Positions 29,225 through 39,348 of a stretch of DNA of 64,000 nucleotides are shown one piece after another. The number at the start of each line of letters is the position of its first letter. The first letter of the stretch is position 1. The DNA lies in NCBI RefSeq assembly GCF_010993975.1, contig NZ_JAACZO010000059.1:124001-188000 (forward strand), in the 5' to 3' direction. Source of the stretch: Halomonas faecis. GTDB lineage: Bacteria; Pseudomonadota; Gammaproteobacteria; Pseudomonadales; Halomonadaceae. The notes beneath the pieces were generated by a model. That model was not told the DNA's origin, searched no databases, and saw only the letters and a program-made list of their open reading frames with translations. The translations under genes were made by a program, and so were the position numbers.

Positions 29225-30289
29225 TCAGCGCACCTTGGGCGCCAGTTCGCCGCTGTCGTAGCGGCCGACCATGGCCTCGAGGCTGATCGGCTGGATCTTG
29301 CTGGCATTGCCGGCGGTGCCGAAGGCCTCGTAGCGCGCGATGCAGATCTCCTTCATGGCCGCCACGGTGGCCTTGAGGAACTTGCGCGGATCGAACTCGC
29401 TGGGGTTCTGGGCCAGGAAGCGGCGTACCGCACCGGTGGAGGCCAGGCGCAAGTCGGTGTCGACGTTGACCTTGCGCACGCCGTGCTTGATGCCCTCGAC
29501 GATCTCTTCCACCGGCACGCCGTAGGTTTCGGGAATCTCGCCGCCGAACTCGTTGATGATGGCGAGCCATTCCTGGGGCACCGAAGAGGAGCCGTGCATC
29601 ACCAGGTGGGTGTCGGGGATGCGGGCGTGAATCTCCTTGATGCGCTGGATGGAGAGGGTGTCGCCGGTGGGCGGCTGGGTGAACTTGTAGGCGCCATGGC
29701 TGGTGCCGATGGCGATGGCCAGGGCGTCGACCTGGGTGGCCTTGACGAACTCGGCCGCCTCCTCCGGGTCAGTGAGCAGTTGCTCCCTGTCCAGCTTGCC
29801 TTCGGCGCCAATGCCGTCCTCCTCGCCGGCCATGCCGGTCTCCAGGCTACCCAGGCAGCCTAGCTCACCCTCCACCGAAACGCCGCAAGCGTGGGCCATC
29901 TCGACGGTGCGGCGGGTCACGTCGACGTTGTAGTCGTAGCTGGTGGGGGTCTTGCCGTCCTCGCCCAGCGAGCCGTCCATCATCACCGAGGAAAAGCCGA
30001 GCTGGATGGAGCGCTGGCATACGGCGGGGCTGGTGCCATGATCCTGATGCATGACCACGGGAATGTGCGGGAACTCTTCGACGGCGGCCAGGATCAGGTG
30101 GCGCAGGAAGGGCGCACCGGCGTATTTGCGGGCACCGGCGGAGGCCTGGACGATCACCGGGGAGTCGGTGGCGTCGGCGGCTTCCATGATGGCGCGCATC
30201 TGCTCGAGGTTGTTGACGTTGAAGGCCGGCACGCCGTAACCGTGCTCGGCGGCGTGGTCCAGCAGCTGGCGCATGCTGATCAGTGCCAT
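29225..30289 (-). CDS. fbaA: Class II fructose-bisphosphate aldolase
   Basis: 354 residues, zinc-dependent class II aldolase that cleaves fructose 1,6-bisphosphate into dihydroxyacetone phosphate and glyceraldehyde 3-phosphate. Opening [26 protein letters not shown], zinc site in [11 protein letters not shown], the [15 protein letters not shown] signature, and the VHGSSSV-type [11 protein letters not shown] and NVDTDLRLA segments are present. The ATG at 30289 has an AGGTGA ribosome site; the 30340 start is too long. Last gene of epd-pgk-fbaA. Confidence 0.96.
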   Translation of the reverse strand: MALISMRQLLDHAAEHGYGVPAFNVNNLEQMRAIMEAADATDSPVIVQASAGARKYAGAPFLRHLILAAVEEFPHIPVVMHQDHGTSPAVCQRSIQLGFSSVMMDGSLGEDGKTPTSYDYNVDVTRRTVEMAHACGVSVEGELGCLGSLETGMAGEEDGIGAEGKLDREQLLTDPEEAAEFVKATQVDALAIAIGTSHGAYKFTQPPTGDTLSIQRIKEIHARIPDTHLVMHGSSSVPQEWLAIINEFGGEIPETYGVPVEEIVEGIKHGVRKVNVDTDLRLASTGAVRRFLAQNPSEFDPRKFLKATVAAMKEICIARYEAFGTAGNASKIQPISLEAMVGRYDSGELAPKVR

Positions 30290-30369
30290 GTTGTCACCTG
30301 TCATCGTGATGGCGGCGGCGCTTCGAGGTCGCCGCCGCATAGTCGTCGTTACTGGGTCGCGCTAGTCTA

Positions 30370-31539
30370 TCAGGCCTGGGTGGCGGCGGCCTCCAGGGCG
30401 GCCACCGCCGGTAGGGTCTTGCCTTCCACGTATTCGAGGAAGGCGCCGCCCCCAGTGGAGATGTAGGAAACCCGGTCGGCGATGCCGTACTTGTCGATGG
30501 CCGCCAGGGTGTCGCCGCCGCCGGCGATGGAGAAGCCGCCGCTCGCGGCGATCGCCTTGGCCAGCGCCGCGGTGCCTTCACCGAACTGGTCGATCTCGAA
30601 CACGCCGACCGGGCCGTTCCACAGGATGGTGCCGGCGTGCTCGAGCAGGCCGGCCAGCCGGCCCGCGGTGTCGGGACCGATGTCGAGGATCATCTCGTCG
30701 TCGGCCACCTGGTCGACCGGCTTGACCACCGCCTGGGCGGCTTCGGAGAACTCGGTGGCCACCACCACGTCGGTCGGCAGGGGGATCTCGACCTTTTCCA
30801 TTAGCGCCTTGGCCGCCGCGACCCGGTCGACTTCATGGAGCGACTTGCCGACGTTGTGGCCCGCTGCGGCGATGAAGGTGTTGGCGATCCCGCCGCCGAC
30901 GATCAACTGGTCGCATTTGTCGGAGAGGGCGTTGAGCACCTCGAGCTTGGTGGAGACCTTGGAGCCGCCGACGATGGCGACCATGGGGCGCTGGGGTGTG
31001 GCCAGGGCCTTCTCCAGGGCGTCGAGCTCCGCGGCCAGCAGCGGCCCGGCGCAGGCGGCGGGGGCAAAGCGCGCCACGCCGTGAGTGGAGGCCTGGGCGC
31101 GGTGGGCGGTGCCGAAGGCGTCCATCACGTAGATGTCGCACAGGGCGGCGTACTGCCTCGCCAATGCCTCGTCGTCTTTCTTTTCTCCCGCGTTGAAGCG
31201 CACGTTCTCGAGCAGCACCACCTCGCCGTCGGCCAGGTCCAGGCTGGCCCCCAGGTACTCCTCGATCAGGCGCACCGGGCGTCCCAGCAGCTCGCCCAGG
31301 CGGTTGGCCACCGGAGCGAGCGAGAACTCCTCGGCGGGTTCGCCCTCGGTGGGACGGCCGAGGTGGCTCATCAGCATCACCTTGCCACCGGCGTCCATGG
31401 CTGCCCGAATGGTCGGCAGGGCGGCGCGCAGGCGCGCGTCGCTGGTCACCTTGCCGTGCTTGACGGGCACGTTGAGATCTTCGCGGACCAGCACGCGCTG
31501 GCCGCGGAGGTCGAGGTCGGTCATCTTGCGCACGTTCAT
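30370..31539 (-). CDS. pgk: Phosphoglycerate kinase
   Basis: 389 residues, standard length for gammaproteobacterial enzymes. [13 protein letters not shown], the substrate site [37 protein letters not shown] and the C-terminal nucleotide-binding [12 protein letters not shown] and [13 protein letters not shown] are all present. It makes ATP and 3-phosphoglycerate from 1,3-bisphosphoglycerate. Its start codon overlaps the epd stop (ATGA), showing translational coupling. A GC-rich inverted repeat (GCGGCGGCG/CGCCGCCGC) lies in the 80-base gap to fbaA. Confidence 0.97.
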   Translation of the reverse strand: MNVRKMTDLDLRGQRVLVREDLNVPVKHGKVTSDARLRAALPTIRAAMDAGGKVMLMSHLGRPTEGEPAEEFSLAPVANRLGELLGRPVRLIEEYLGASLDLADGEVVLLENVRFNAGEKKDDEALARQYAALCDIYVMDAFGTAHRAQASTHGVARFAPAACAGPLLAAELDALEKALATPQRPMVAIVGGSKVSTKLEVLNALSDKCDQLIVGGGIANTFIAAAGHNVGKSLHEVDRVAAAKALMEKVEIPLPTDVVVATEFSEAAQAVVKPVDQVADDEMILDIGPDTAGRLAGLLEHAGTILWNGPVGVFEIDQFGEGTAALAKAIAASGGFSIAGGGDTLAAIDKYGIADRVSYISTGGGAFLEYVEGKTLPAVAALEAAATQA

Positions 31540-32621
31540 GCAGGATCATCCTCTTGGGAAGGCCGAAGAGTGGCAGGAAGGGGGCCGAGCCGAGCCAACT
31601 GCCGGCTCACGTCGAGCATGCGGTTGGCAAAGCCCCACTCGTTGTCGAACCAGCACAGCAGCTTGATCAGGCGACTGCCGGCCACCCGGGTCTGAGTGGC
31701 GTCCACGATACCCGAGCGCGGATCGTGGTTGAAGTCGACCGAGGCCAGCGCCTCCTCGGTGTAGCCGAGCAGGCCGTTCAGGCGGTGTTCGCTGGCGTGG
31801 CGCAGCAGCGCGTTGACTTCGGCGGCACTGGTGTCGCGGCGCACCGTGATCGCCAGGTCCATGGCCGAGACGTTGATGGTGGGCACGCGCACGTGCAGGC
31901 ATTCGAAGCGCCCGGCCAGGTGCGGCATCAGGCGGTGGATGCCGCGGGCCAGCCCGGTATCCACCGGCACGATGGAGTGCATCGCCGAGCGGGTGAGGCG
32001 CAGGTCGGTCTGGTGGTAGGCGTCGATCACCGGCTGGTCGTTCATCGCCGAGTGGATGGTGGTGGTGACGCCGTGTTCGATGCCCAGCGCTTCGTCGAGC
32101 ACGGTGAGCATCGGCACCAGGCAGTTGGTGGTGCACGACGCGGCTGAGACGATGCGATGCTCGGCGGTCAGTGCCCGGTCGTTGATGCCGGCGACGATGG
32201 TGGCGTCCACGTCGCTCTCCGCGGGTTGCGAGAACAGCAGCCGATTGGCGCCGGCACTCAGGTGGCGCTCGGCGGTGGCGCGATCCTTGAAACTGCCCGA
32301 ACACTCCAGCACCAGGTCGATGTCCAGTTCGCTCCAGGGCAGGTTTGCCGGGTCGGGCTCGGAGAGCACGCGGATGGGGTGGCCGTCGATCACCAGGCGA
32401 TCGTTGTCCGCGACCACTGTCCCGGGGAATCGGCCGTGGGTGGTGTCGTAGCGGGTCAGGTAAGCGATGGTGGCCAGGTCGGAGAGCTCGTTGATGGCCA
32501 CCACTTCCAGGAGCGGCGCTGCCGTGTCCGGTCCGGTGAACTCGCTGCGGCGTTCGACCAGGGCGCGCAGCACGCACTGTCCGATGCGGCCGTAACCGTT
32601 GATGGCGATGCGAAAGGCCAT
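31536..32621 (-). CDS. epd: Erythrose-4-phosphate dehydrogenase (GapB/Epd type)
   Basis: 361 residues. NAD site GYGRIG (residues 9-14) and catalytic Cys163 in SAASCTTNC. The clade is Epd rather than GapA, based on length, the [14 protein letters not shown] segment and operon order epd-pgk-fbaA. Epd oxidises D-erythrose 4-phosphate to 4-phosphoerythronate on the way to pyridoxal phosphate. A glyceraldehyde-3-phosphate dehydrogenase activity cannot be excluded. It is notable that an erythrose-4-phosphate enzyme borders the tetritol locus proposed downstream. Confidence 0.88.
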   Translation of the reverse strand: MAFRIAINGYGRIGQCVLRALVERRSEFTGPDTAAPLLEVVAINELSDLATIAYLTRYDTTHGRFPGTVVADNDRLVIDGHPIRVLSEPDPANLPWSELDIDLVLECSGSFKDRATAERHLSAGANRLLFSQPAESDVDATIVAGINDRALTAEHRIVSAASCTTNCLVPMLTVLDEALGIEHGVTTTIHSAMNDQPVIDAYHQTDLRLTRSAMHSIVPVDTGLARGIHRLMPHLAGRFECLHVRVPTINVSAMDLAITVRRDTSAAEVNALLRHASEHRLNGLLGYTEEALASVDFNHDPRSGIVDATQTRVAGSRLIKLLCWFDNEWGFANRMLDVSRQLARLGPLPATLRPSQEDDPA

Positions 32622-32723
32622 GGCGGTGCCGGAATCTCCTCGGTGGGGCTGTCAGGAGCCGGCCATTCTAGCGCAGATTCGCCGGGGCGTCCTGGCCGCT
32701 CGAAAAGTGCGACGACGCCCCTA

Positions 32724-32918
32724 TTCGAAGCCGAGAGTGGCGAGCAAGCCCATTTTCGCCGCGAGCGCGGCAATGGCGAGTTCATCCGCACCGTGGCGCT
32801 GCCCGATGGTCTGGATGCCGATCGTGCCGAGGCACACTGCCGCAACGGCGTGGTGGAGATCCACCTGCCCAAGCGCGAAGAGCTCAAGCCGCGGCGCATC
32901 GAGGTCCAGGCGGCCTGA
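32724..32918 (+). pseudogene. Remnant of an Hsp20/alpha-crystallin chaperone gene
   Basis: About 65 codons ending at a proper stop encode the C-terminal half of an alpha-crystallin domain: FRRERGNGEFIRTVALPDGL (family pattern RxExxxGxFxRxxxLP), then DADRAEAHCRNGVVEIHLPK and the terminal PRRIEVQ. The N-terminal half of the domain and any start codon are missing; upstream sequence is only the 5' region of the divergent epd. It lies in the 436-base gap between epd and fbaB and looks like a deletion scar. Confidence 0.75.
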
Positions 32919-33057
32919 GCGCTCGCCGATCGGCCAGACGCCCTCCCTGGTGGGAGGGCGTCGTCATTTACAACACCACCGCTCGCTCGCTACCGTCATT
33001 CACTACGCTGGGAAGTGCCAACCCAGCATCTGACCCAGCACCAGGGAGAGGAACGAC

Positions 33058-34110
33058 ATGACCGATATCGCCAAGCTCCTGGGGGACGAGGCCGAATCCC
33101 TGCTCGACCACCGCTGTCGCGGCTTTCCCCGCGAGCAACTCCACCTGCCGGGAGCGGATTTCGTCGACCGCGTGGTGGCAGACAGCGACCGCAGCCCCGC
33201 CGTATTGCGCAGCCTACAGGCGTTGTTCGACCACGGCCGGCTGGGCGGTACGGGCTATCTCAGCCTGCTGCCGGTGGATCAGGGCGTCGAGCATTCGGCG
33301 GGGGCATCGTTCGCGCCCAATCCGCGCTACTTCGATCCGGCCAACATCGTCGAACTGGCCATCGAAGGCGGCTGCAACGGCGTCGCTTCCACCCTCGGGG
33401 TGCTCGCAGCAGTGGCGAGGCGCTACGCCCACAAGATTCCCATGATTCTCAAGCTCAACCACAACGAGACGCTGAGTCTGCCCGTCCAGTACGATCAGAC
33501 CCTGTTCGCCGAGGTGGAGCAGGCCCATGCCATGGGCTGCGTGGCCGTGGGGGCGACCATCTACTTCGGGTCGCCCGAGAGTCGGCGCCAGATCATGGAG
33601 ATCAGCGAGGCCTTCGAGCGCGCCCATCAGCTCGGCATGGCCACGGTACTGTGGGCCTACCTGCGCAATCCGGCCTTCAAGCAGGAGGGCACCGACTACC
33701 ACGTGGCGGCCGATCTCTCCGGCCAGGCCAACCACCTGGCAGCGACCCTCAAGGCCGACATCGTCAAGCAGAAGCTGCCGGAGACCAACGGTGGCTACCG
33801 GGACATCGGCTTCGGCCATACCCACCCCAAGGTCTACGGCGAGCTGACCTCCGAGCACCCCATCGACCTGGCGCGCTACCAGGTAGCCTGCTGCTACCAG
33901 GGGCGGGCCGGGCTGATCAACTCCGGCGGTGGCGCCAAGGGACACTCCGACCTCGGCGAGGCGGTGCGCACCGCGGTGATCAACAAGCGTGCCGGTGGCA
34001 TGGGCTTGATCTCGGGGCGCAAGGCGTTCCAGAAGCCGGTCAGCGAGGGCATCGAGCTGCTCCATGCCATTCAGGACGTCTACCTGGACGAGTCGGTCAC
34101 CGTCGCTTGA
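33058..34110 (+). CDS. fbaB: Class I fructose-bisphosphate aldolase (FbaB/DhnA family)
   Basis: 350 residues, closely similar in my recollection to E. coli FbaB from the N-terminus (MTDIAKLLG) to the C-terminus. Schiff-base aldolase of the archaeal DhnA family: [16 protein letters not shown], the KLNHNETL lysine strand, [11 protein letters not shown], and QEGTDYH with K for the later GADIVKQK-type segment (here KADIVKQK). It is metal-independent, in contrast to fbaA nearby. A GGAGAGG ribosome site precedes it and a strong terminator follows. Confidence 0.95.
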   Translation: MTDIAKLLGDEAESLLDHRCRGFPREQLHLPGADFVDRVVADSDRSPAVLRSLQALFDHGRLGGTGYLSLLPVDQGVEHSAGASFAPNPRYFDPANIVELAIEGGCNGVASTLGVLAAVARRYAHKIPMILKLNHNETLSLPVQYDQTLFAEVEQAHAMGCVAVGATIYFGSPESRRQIMEISEAFERAHQLGMATVLWAYLRNPAFKQEGTDYHVAADLSGQANHLAATLKADIVKQKLPETNGGYRDIGFGHTHPKVYGELTSEHPIDLARYQVACCYQGRAGLINSGGGAKGHSDLGEAVRTAVINKRAGGMGLISGRKAFQKPVSEGIELLHAIQDVYLDESVTVA

Positions 34111-34194
34111 AGGGCCGCCGGTTGTGCGTCGATCACGATCCGGCGCGTTACGGCTTGCGGCCAGTGAGTGGCGGCATGGGCATGCCGAACAGAG

Positions 34195-34226
34195 AAAGGG
34201 CGCGGCCGACTGGCCGCGCCCTTTTT
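34195..34226. terminator. Bidirectional intrinsic terminator between fbaB and tkt copy 1
   Basis: AAAGGGCGCGGCC, loop GACT, GGCCGCGCCCTTT: a 13-base GC-rich stem followed by a T-run on the plus strand (after fbaB). A copy with nearly the same sequence follows tkt copy 2 at about 47638-47670, which marks the edge of the duplicated segment. Confidence 0.9.
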
Positions 34227-34248
34227 CGTCGTGGCTGCCCGGTCGGTA

Positions 34249-36258
34249 TCAGGCGTCGAGCAGTTCGCGCGCCTGCTCGACCACGTTCTCCACGGTGAAG
34301 CCGAAGTGCTTGAACAGGTCGCCCGCCGGGGCCGATTCGCCGAAGGTGCGCATGCCGATCACGCGGCCGTCGAGCCCCACGTACTTGCTCCAGTAGTCGG
34401 GATGGCCGGCCTCGATGGCGAGACGCTGGGTCACGGCCCTGGGCAGCACGCGTTCGCGATACTCGGCCTCCTGGCCGTCGAAGCGATAGGTCGAGGGCAT
34501 GGATACCACGCGCACGGCGCGGCCCTGTGCCTCGAGCTCGGCGGCGGCGTCCATGGCCAGGCCGACCTCGGAGCCGGTGGCGATGAGGATCAGCTCGGGC
34601 GTGCCGTCGCTGTCCTTGAGGATGTAGCCGCCGCGCTGAATCTCGGCGAGCTGCTGCTTGTCGCGGGCCTGATGCGGCAGGTTCTGACGCGACAGCACCA
34701 GGGCGGTGGGGCCGGACTGGCGCTTGAGGGCGGCGTTCCAGGCCGCGGCGGTCTCCACGGCATCGCAGGGGCGCCAGGTGGAGAGGTTGGGCGTCGAGCG
34801 CAGGTTGGTCAACTGCTCCACCGGCTGGTGGGTGGGGCCGTCCTCGCCCAGGCCGATGGAGTCGTGGGTGAACACGTAGATACTGCGCAGTCCCATCAGC
34901 GCGGCCATGCGCACGGCGTTGCGCATGTACTCCATGAAGATCAGGAAGGTCGCGCCATAGGGCACGAAGCCGCCGTGCAGGGCGATGCCGTTGGCGATGG
35001 CAGCCATGCCGAACTCGCGCACGCCATAGTGCAGGTAGTTGCCGTCGGGAACGCCCTCAGGCGAGCCCTCGGGGCCGATCACCCGGGCACCGTTCCAGAC
35101 CGTCAGGTTGGAGGGCGCCAGGTCGGCGCTGCCGCCGAGCAGCTCGGGCAGCTGCGGGCCGAGCTCGTTGAGGCAAGCCAGCGACGCCTTGCGCGAGGCG
35201 GTGGTCTCGGCCTTGTCCTGGGCCTGTTCGATCAGCGCTTCGCTGGTCAACTCGGCGGGCAGCTCGCCCTTCTGGCGGCGCAGGAACTCGCGGGCCAGCT
35301 CGGGATAGGCCTCGGCGTAGCGCTCGAACCGTGCCTGCCAGTCGGCCTGGCGGGTGCGGCCGGCCTCGCTGGCGTCCCAGCCCTGGTAGATCTCCTCCGG
35401 CACATGGAAGGGCGCATGCGGCCAGTCGAGCTGCTCGCGGGCGGCGGTGACCTCGTCCTCGCCCAGGGCGGCGCCGTGGCAGGATTCCTTGCCCTGCTTG
35501 TTGGGCGCACCGAAGCCGATCACCGTCTTGCAGACGATCAGGCTGGGCTTGTCGCTGTGCTGGCGGGCCAGCTCGATGGCCGCCTTGACCTGCTCGGGCT
35601 GGTGACCGTCGACGTTGGGCACCACGTGCCAGCCGTAGGCCTCGAAGCGCTTGGCGGTGTCGTCGGTGAACCAGCCGGCGACCTCGCCGTCGATGGAGAT
35701 GCCGTTGTCGTCGTAGAAGGCGACCAGCTTGCCGAGCTGCTGGGTGCCGGCCAGGGAGGCGACCTCATGGGAGATGCCTTCCATCAGGCAGCCGTCGCCG
35801 ACGAAGCAGTAGGTGTGATGATCGACGATGGTGTGGCCGGGGCGGTTGAACTGGGCAGCCAAGGTGCGCTCGGCGATGGCCATGCCGACGGCGTTGGCCA
35901 GGCCCTGGCCCAGCGGGCCGGTGGTGGTCTCGATACCCGGTGCATAGCCGTACTCGGGATGGCCGGCAGTCTTGGCGTGCAACTGACGGAAGTTCTGCAG
36001 CTCTTCCAGGCTCAGCTCGTAGCCGGTCAGATGCAACAGGGAATAGAGGAGCATGGAGCCGTGGCCATTGGAGAGCACGAAGCGGTCACGGTCGGGCCAG
36101 TGCGGATCGACGGGGTTGTGAACGAGGAAATCGTTCCACAGGACCTCGGCAATGTCGGCCATGCCCATGGGGGCGCCGGGGTGACCGGAGTTGGCCTTCT
36201 GGACGGCATCCATGGAAAGGGCGCGAATGGCATTGGCCAGTTCGAAACGGGTCGGCAT
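34249..36258 (-). CDS. tkt: Transketolase, copy 1 (in the dhaK-dhaL-tal operon)
   Basis: 669 residues, thiamine-diphosphate enzyme that moves two-carbon ketol units and can condense erythrose 4-phosphate with xylulose 5-phosphate. [33 protein letters not shown] (metal and cofactor site), [11 protein letters not shown] and [16 protein letters not shown] are present. ATG 36258 gives the canonical [11 protein letters not shown] start. It lies 13 bases after tal in one operon. Its last 369 bases are almost identical to tkt copy 2, while the rest differs substantially. A four-residue insertion (GSPEGVPDG region, about residue 406) distinguishes copy 1. Confidence 0.97.
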   Translation of the reverse strand: MPTRFELANAIRALSMDAVQKANSGHPGAPMGMADIAEVLWNDFLVHNPVDPHWPDRDRFVLSNGHGSMLLYSLLHLTGYELSLEELQNFRQLHAKTAGHPEYGYAPGIETTTGPLGQGLANAVGMAIAERTLAAQFNRPGHTIVDHHTYCFVGDGCLMEGISHEVASLAGTQQLGKLVAFYDDNGISIDGEVAGWFTDDTAKRFEAYGWHVVPNVDGHQPEQVKAAIELARQHSDKPSLIVCKTVIGFGAPNKQGKESCHGAALGEDEVTAAREQLDWPHAPFHVPEEIYQGWDASEAGRTRQADWQARFERYAEAYPELAREFLRRQKGELPAELTSEALIEQAQDKAETTASRKASLACLNELGPQLPELLGGSADLAPSNLTVWNGARVIGPEGSPEGVPDGNYLHYGVREFGMAAIANGIALHGGFVPYGATFLIFMEYMRNAVRMAALMGLRSIYVFTHDSIGLGEDGPTHQPVEQLTNLRSTPNLSTWRPCDAVETAAAWNAALKRQSGPTALVLSRQNLPHQARDKQQLAEIQRGGYILKDSDGTPELILIATGSEVGLAMDAAAELEAQGRAVRVVSMPSTYRFDGQEAEYRERVLPRAVTQRLAIEAGHPDYWSKYVGLDGRVIGMRTFGESAPAGDLFKHFGFTVENVVEQARELLDA

Positions 36259-36271
36259 GGGGACTCCTGGA

Positions 36272-37219
36272 TCAAAGGCGGTCGGCGATGCGTTGCTCGA
36301 GGCGTGACTGGTCTTCGTCGAAACGACGGATGCCTTCGGCCAGCTTGTCGTTGGCCATGGCATCCTGATTGTGCTCCCAGCGGAAGCCGGGCTCGTCGAG
36401 CGGGGCGGGACGCGATGACTGAGGATCGGGCAGCGAGACGGCCGGCGTCACCTCTCCGTGTTCGGCGGCCAGCTCCTCGAGCAGTGCCGGCGAGATGGTC
36501 AGCCGCGGGCAGCCAGCGAGTGCCAGGACCTGGTCGGCGGTGCGGAAACTGGCCCCCATGACCACGGTGTCATAGCCGCCCTGGCTGACGCGCTGGCAGA
36601 CGCCGCGCACGAACTGTACGCCGGGGTCGTGCTCGGGGGCAAAGTCCTGACCGGTCGCCTGCTTGTACCAGTCGGTGACCCGGCCGACGAAGGGCGAGAC
36701 CAGAAAGACGCCGGCATCGAAGCAGGCCTGGGCCTGGGCATCGCTGAACAGCAGCGTCAGGTTGCAGTTGATGCCTTCCTTCTCCAGTACCTCGGCGGCA
36801 CGGATGCCCTCCCAGGTCGAGGCCAGCTTGATCAATACCCGGTCGCGGCCGATGCCGCGCTGTGCGTAGAGCTCGATCAGCTCATGGGCCTTGCGGATGC
36901 TGGCCTGGGTATCGAAGGACAGTCGGGCGGCCACTTCGGTGGAGACGCGCCCGGGGACCACGCCGGCGATCTCGCTGCCCATGGCCACGGCCAGGTGATC
37001 GACGGCCCGGGCGGCGCGCTCCTGTTTGTCACCCTGGGCGGGGAGAGCGGCCAGTTCCCGTTCGATCAGCGGCTGGTAATCGGGGAGTTCGAAGGCCTTG
37101 AGGATCAGCGAGGGGTTGGTGGTGGCGTCCTGGGGGCGGTAGCGCCGGATGGCGTTCAGGTCGCCGGTGTCGGCGACCACCAGGGAGTGTTGCTTGAGAG
37201 CATCGAGTCGTGAAGCCAT
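36272..37219 (-). CDS. tal: Transaldolase
   Basis: 315 residues, the TalA/TalB type. [12 protein letters not shown] (substrate site), the Schiff-base lysine in [27 protein letters not shown] and [12 protein letters not shown] are present. It transfers dihydroxyacetone units between sedoheptulose 7-phosphate/glyceraldehyde 3-phosphate and erythrose 4-phosphate/fructose 6-phosphate. ATG 37219 is chosen; the long upstream extension to 37816 runs through dhaL. Its position between dhaL and tkt suggests it was recruited to consume the erythrose 4-phosphate made by the tetritol pathway. Confidence 0.95.
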   Translation of the reverse strand: MASRLDALKQHSLVVADTGDLNAIRRYRPQDATTNPSLILKAFELPDYQPLIERELAALPAQGDKQERAARAVDHLAVAMGSEIAGVVPGRVSTEVAARLSFDTQASIRKAHELIELYAQRGIGRDRVLIKLASTWEGIRAAEVLEKEGINCNLTLLFSDAQAQACFDAGVFLVSPFVGRVTDWYKQATGQDFAPEHDPGVQFVRGVCQRVSQGGYDTVVMGASFRTADQVLALAGCPRLTISPALLEELAAEHGEVTPAVSLPDPQSSRPAPLDEPGFRWEHNQDAMANDKLAEGIRRFDEDQSRLEQRIADRL

Positions 37220-37308
37220 GGCTATCTCCACTGGAACAATGGGCGAGGGGGCCCGGACAGTGTCGAGCACCATCCGGGCGAAGAATCTGGAAGGCCGCTC
37301 GCGTCGCG

Positions 37309-37962
37309 TCAGGCGGCAGCTTTCTCCAGGTGACGCTCGGTGCTGTCGGCGAGCGTCACCAGCAGCAGCCGGCAGGAGACGGCGCCGGCGTCGAGATGGC
37401 CTCTGGAGCGTTCGCCCAGCCTGGCGGCGCGACCGATACGGGCTTCCAGCTCCCGGGTCGATTCGCAGCCGCGTTCGGCACCCTGGCGAAGGGCGTCCAG
37501 AGCGGCGGGAAAATCCTCTCCGTTGTCCGCCGCGCGACGATAGTGGTCGACTGCCGGCACCAAGGTGTCGAGCAGGCACTTGTCGCCGACCTGCGCGTCG
37601 CTGATGCCCTGGAGAGCGTTCAGGCCGCCGGTCAGCATGTCGCCGAAGGCCCTGGCATCGAGAGTCTCGCATTGCTTGATGGCGTTGCTCATGCCGAAAA
37701 AAAGGCTGCCGTAGAGTGGGCCCATGGAGCCGCCGATGGAGCCCATCAAGGTCGTGGCGAGAGTGCCCAGCGCCTTGGAGAGGCCCAGTGACTGGCCCTG
37801 GATCGACTCGCTGCACAAGCGAAACCCCTTGGCCATGTTGATGCCGTGGTCGCCGTCGCCGATAGCGCCGTCGACTTCGCTGAGGTGGTTGCGGTTTTCG
37901 ACGATGACATCGACCAGCGCCTCGAGAATGTCGGTACCGTGAGTGGTGTTCAGATATTGCAT
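37309..37962 (-). CDS. dhaL: DhaL-type kinase subunit (ADP/ATP-binding)
   Basis: 217 residues of the DhaL/DAK2 domain family, which holds the nucleotide in dihydroxyacetone-type kinases. The metal-binding acidic motif VDGAIGDGDHGINMAKGF (Asp31, Asp36, Asp38) and the GSIGGSMGPLYGSLF helix are clear. With the separate DhaK 24 bases upstream it forms a two-subunit kinase. No DhaM phosphotransferase subunit is present here, so it is probably ATP-dependent, as in erythrulose kinases and ATP-type Dha kinases. The C-terminal RGHLDAGAVSC segment is a normal family feature. Confidence 0.9.
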   Translation of the reverse strand: MQYLNTTHGTDILEALVDVIVENRNHLSEVDGAIGDGDHGINMAKGFRLCSESIQGQSLGLSKALGTLATTLMGSIGGSMGPLYGSLFFGMSNAIKQCETLDARAFGDMLTGGLNALQGISDAQVGDKCLLDTLVPAVDHYRRAADNGEDFPAALDALRQGAERGCESTRELEARIGRAARLGERSRGHLDAGAVSCRLLLVTLADSTERHLEKAAA

Positions 37963-37986
37963 GGGGGCTCCCGAATGTGAAGGCAG

Positions 37987-38976
37987 TCAGCGGGTGATGG
38001 CCAGCGAGCGGGCCGGCGCGTCGATGAGGGGCTTGAGCTCATCGTCGAGCTTCATCACCGTCAGGGTCGCCCCCATCATCTCCAGTGACGTGAAGTAGTT
38101 GCCGATATCGGCACGGTGCACGGTGATGCTCTCGGCCTCGAGGCGGTCGGCGATGTGGGCGTACAGCAGGTTGAGTTCCATGTTCGGCGTGGCGCCGAGC
38201 CCCGAGACCAGTACCGCCACCTCGCCGCCTGTGAAATCCTGGTCGGCGAGAACCGGATCGCACATCGATCTGGCCATCGAGGCGGCATCGGTCAGGGGAG
38301 CCACCTCGATTCCTGGTTCGCCATGGTGGCCGATGCCGAGCTCCATGTGGCCGGGCTCGATCGAGAAGTTGGGCTTGCCATTGGCGGGGATGGTGCAACT
38401 GCTCAAGCCGATGCCGATGCTCGAGCAGGCGTCGACGGCCTTCTGGGCCAGGCGGATCACCTCGGACAGGTCGTCGCCGCGTGCAGCGGCGGCACCGCCC
38501 ACCTTCCACATCATGATCTCGCCGGCGACGCCTCGTCGCTGGTCACGCTGGTCGGCCGGGGCGGAGGCGACATCGTCCCGGGCGATCACCGTCTTGACGT
38601 CGATGCCTTCCATCTCCGCCATCTGGCGCGCCATTTTCACGTTCATGTTGTCGCCGGCGTAGTTGCCGTACAGGCAGGCCACGCCACGCCCCCGATCGGC
38701 GGCCCGAAAGGCATCGAGGAAGGCATCCGCGGTGGGCGACGAGAAGATCTCGCCGATCGCCACGGCATCGCACAGCCCTTCGCCGACATAGCCCAAGAAG
38801 GCGGGCTCGTGCCCGGAACCGCCGCCGGTGACCACACCGACCTTGTCGGGTGTCTCGCCGGCGTACTTGAGAACCCGGGGGTGGTCGGTGGCGGCGTAGA
38901 GCGAGGGGGACGCTCGCAGGTAGCCGCGGACCGCGTCATCCACCACGTTATCGGGGTCGTTGATGATGCGCTGCAT
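37987..38976 (-). CDS. dhaK: DhaK-type ketose kinase subunit (candidate erythrulose kinase)
   Basis: 329 residues, DAK1 domain. GGGSGHEPAF (residues 51-60, with His56) and the hemiaminal-forming His218 in LGIGHHGEPG are present, so the covalent ketose-binding mechanism is intact. The family phosphorylates dihydroxyacetone; close relatives in tetritol loci (DerK, LerK) phosphorylate erythrulose. Linkage to an EryI/DerI-like isomerase and an EltD-like dehydrogenase favours erythrulose here. It is divergent from the isomerase gene over a 372-base control region. Confidence 0.88.
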   Translation of the reverse strand: MQRIINDPDNVVDDAVRGYLRASPSLYAATDHPRVLKYAGETPDKVGVVTGGGSGHEPAFLGYVGEGLCDAVAIGEIFSSPTADAFLDAFRAADRGRGVACLYGNYAGDNMNVKMARQMAEMEGIDVKTVIARDDVASAPADQRDQRRGVAGEIMMWKVGGAAAARGDDLSEVIRLAQKAVDACSSIGIGLSSCTIPANGKPNFSIEPGHMELGIGHHGEPGIEVAPLTDAASMARSMCDPVLADQDFTGGEVAVLVSGLGATPNMELNLLYAHIADRLEAESITVHRADIGNYFTSLEMMGATLTVMKLDDELKPLIDAPARSLAITR

Positions 38977-39348
38977 GGCGTGTTCCTCAAGTTGTGGGTT
39001 GTCGTCGTCGTATTGGCCTGGCCGGAAGCCGAGTGACGGCTGGTCAGCGCCATAAATGTTCGATATGTGATCAAATGTTTAGGCTTGCCGTCGAGACATG
39101 TCAAGGCCGTCATGCCGAGAGAAGGTGAGACTTTGGTCGCTTCCTTTTCTTTCTTCCGCCCAAAATTCTCTATACTTGTTTGATTTTTAGTGTGATTCTC
39201 GGTTTTTTCGGGAATCGCGAAAGCACTTCCTTTGTTCATCGGAGATGTGTTCAGGTGGGATTCCGGGTTTACAAATGATCGATAGGTGATACTTTGAACA
39301 CGAGGCCGTTGGCGCAGGGTCGATGGCCGGTAACCAGGAGTGCTATCC
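38977..39348. promoter_or_regulatory. Divergent control region, dhaK operon / rpiB-like gene
   Basis: 372 bases with no gene, more AT-rich than its surroundings. TATACT at 39171-39176 could be the -10 box for the plus-strand genes, with no good -35 box. GATCAAATG at 39069-39077 matches half of the palindrome in front of the dehydrogenase operon (41107-41115), a possible SorC-regulator half-site. AAATGTT also occurs twice (39054-39060 and 39073-39079). Confidence 0.55.

Noticed and set aside
37309..38976. PTS-dependent dihydroxyacetone kinase (DhaKLM)
   Set aside because: No DhaM gene is present, and glycerol or dihydroxyacetone genes are missing nearby. The neighbours point to a tetrulose, although dihydroxyacetone cannot be excluded by sequence alone.
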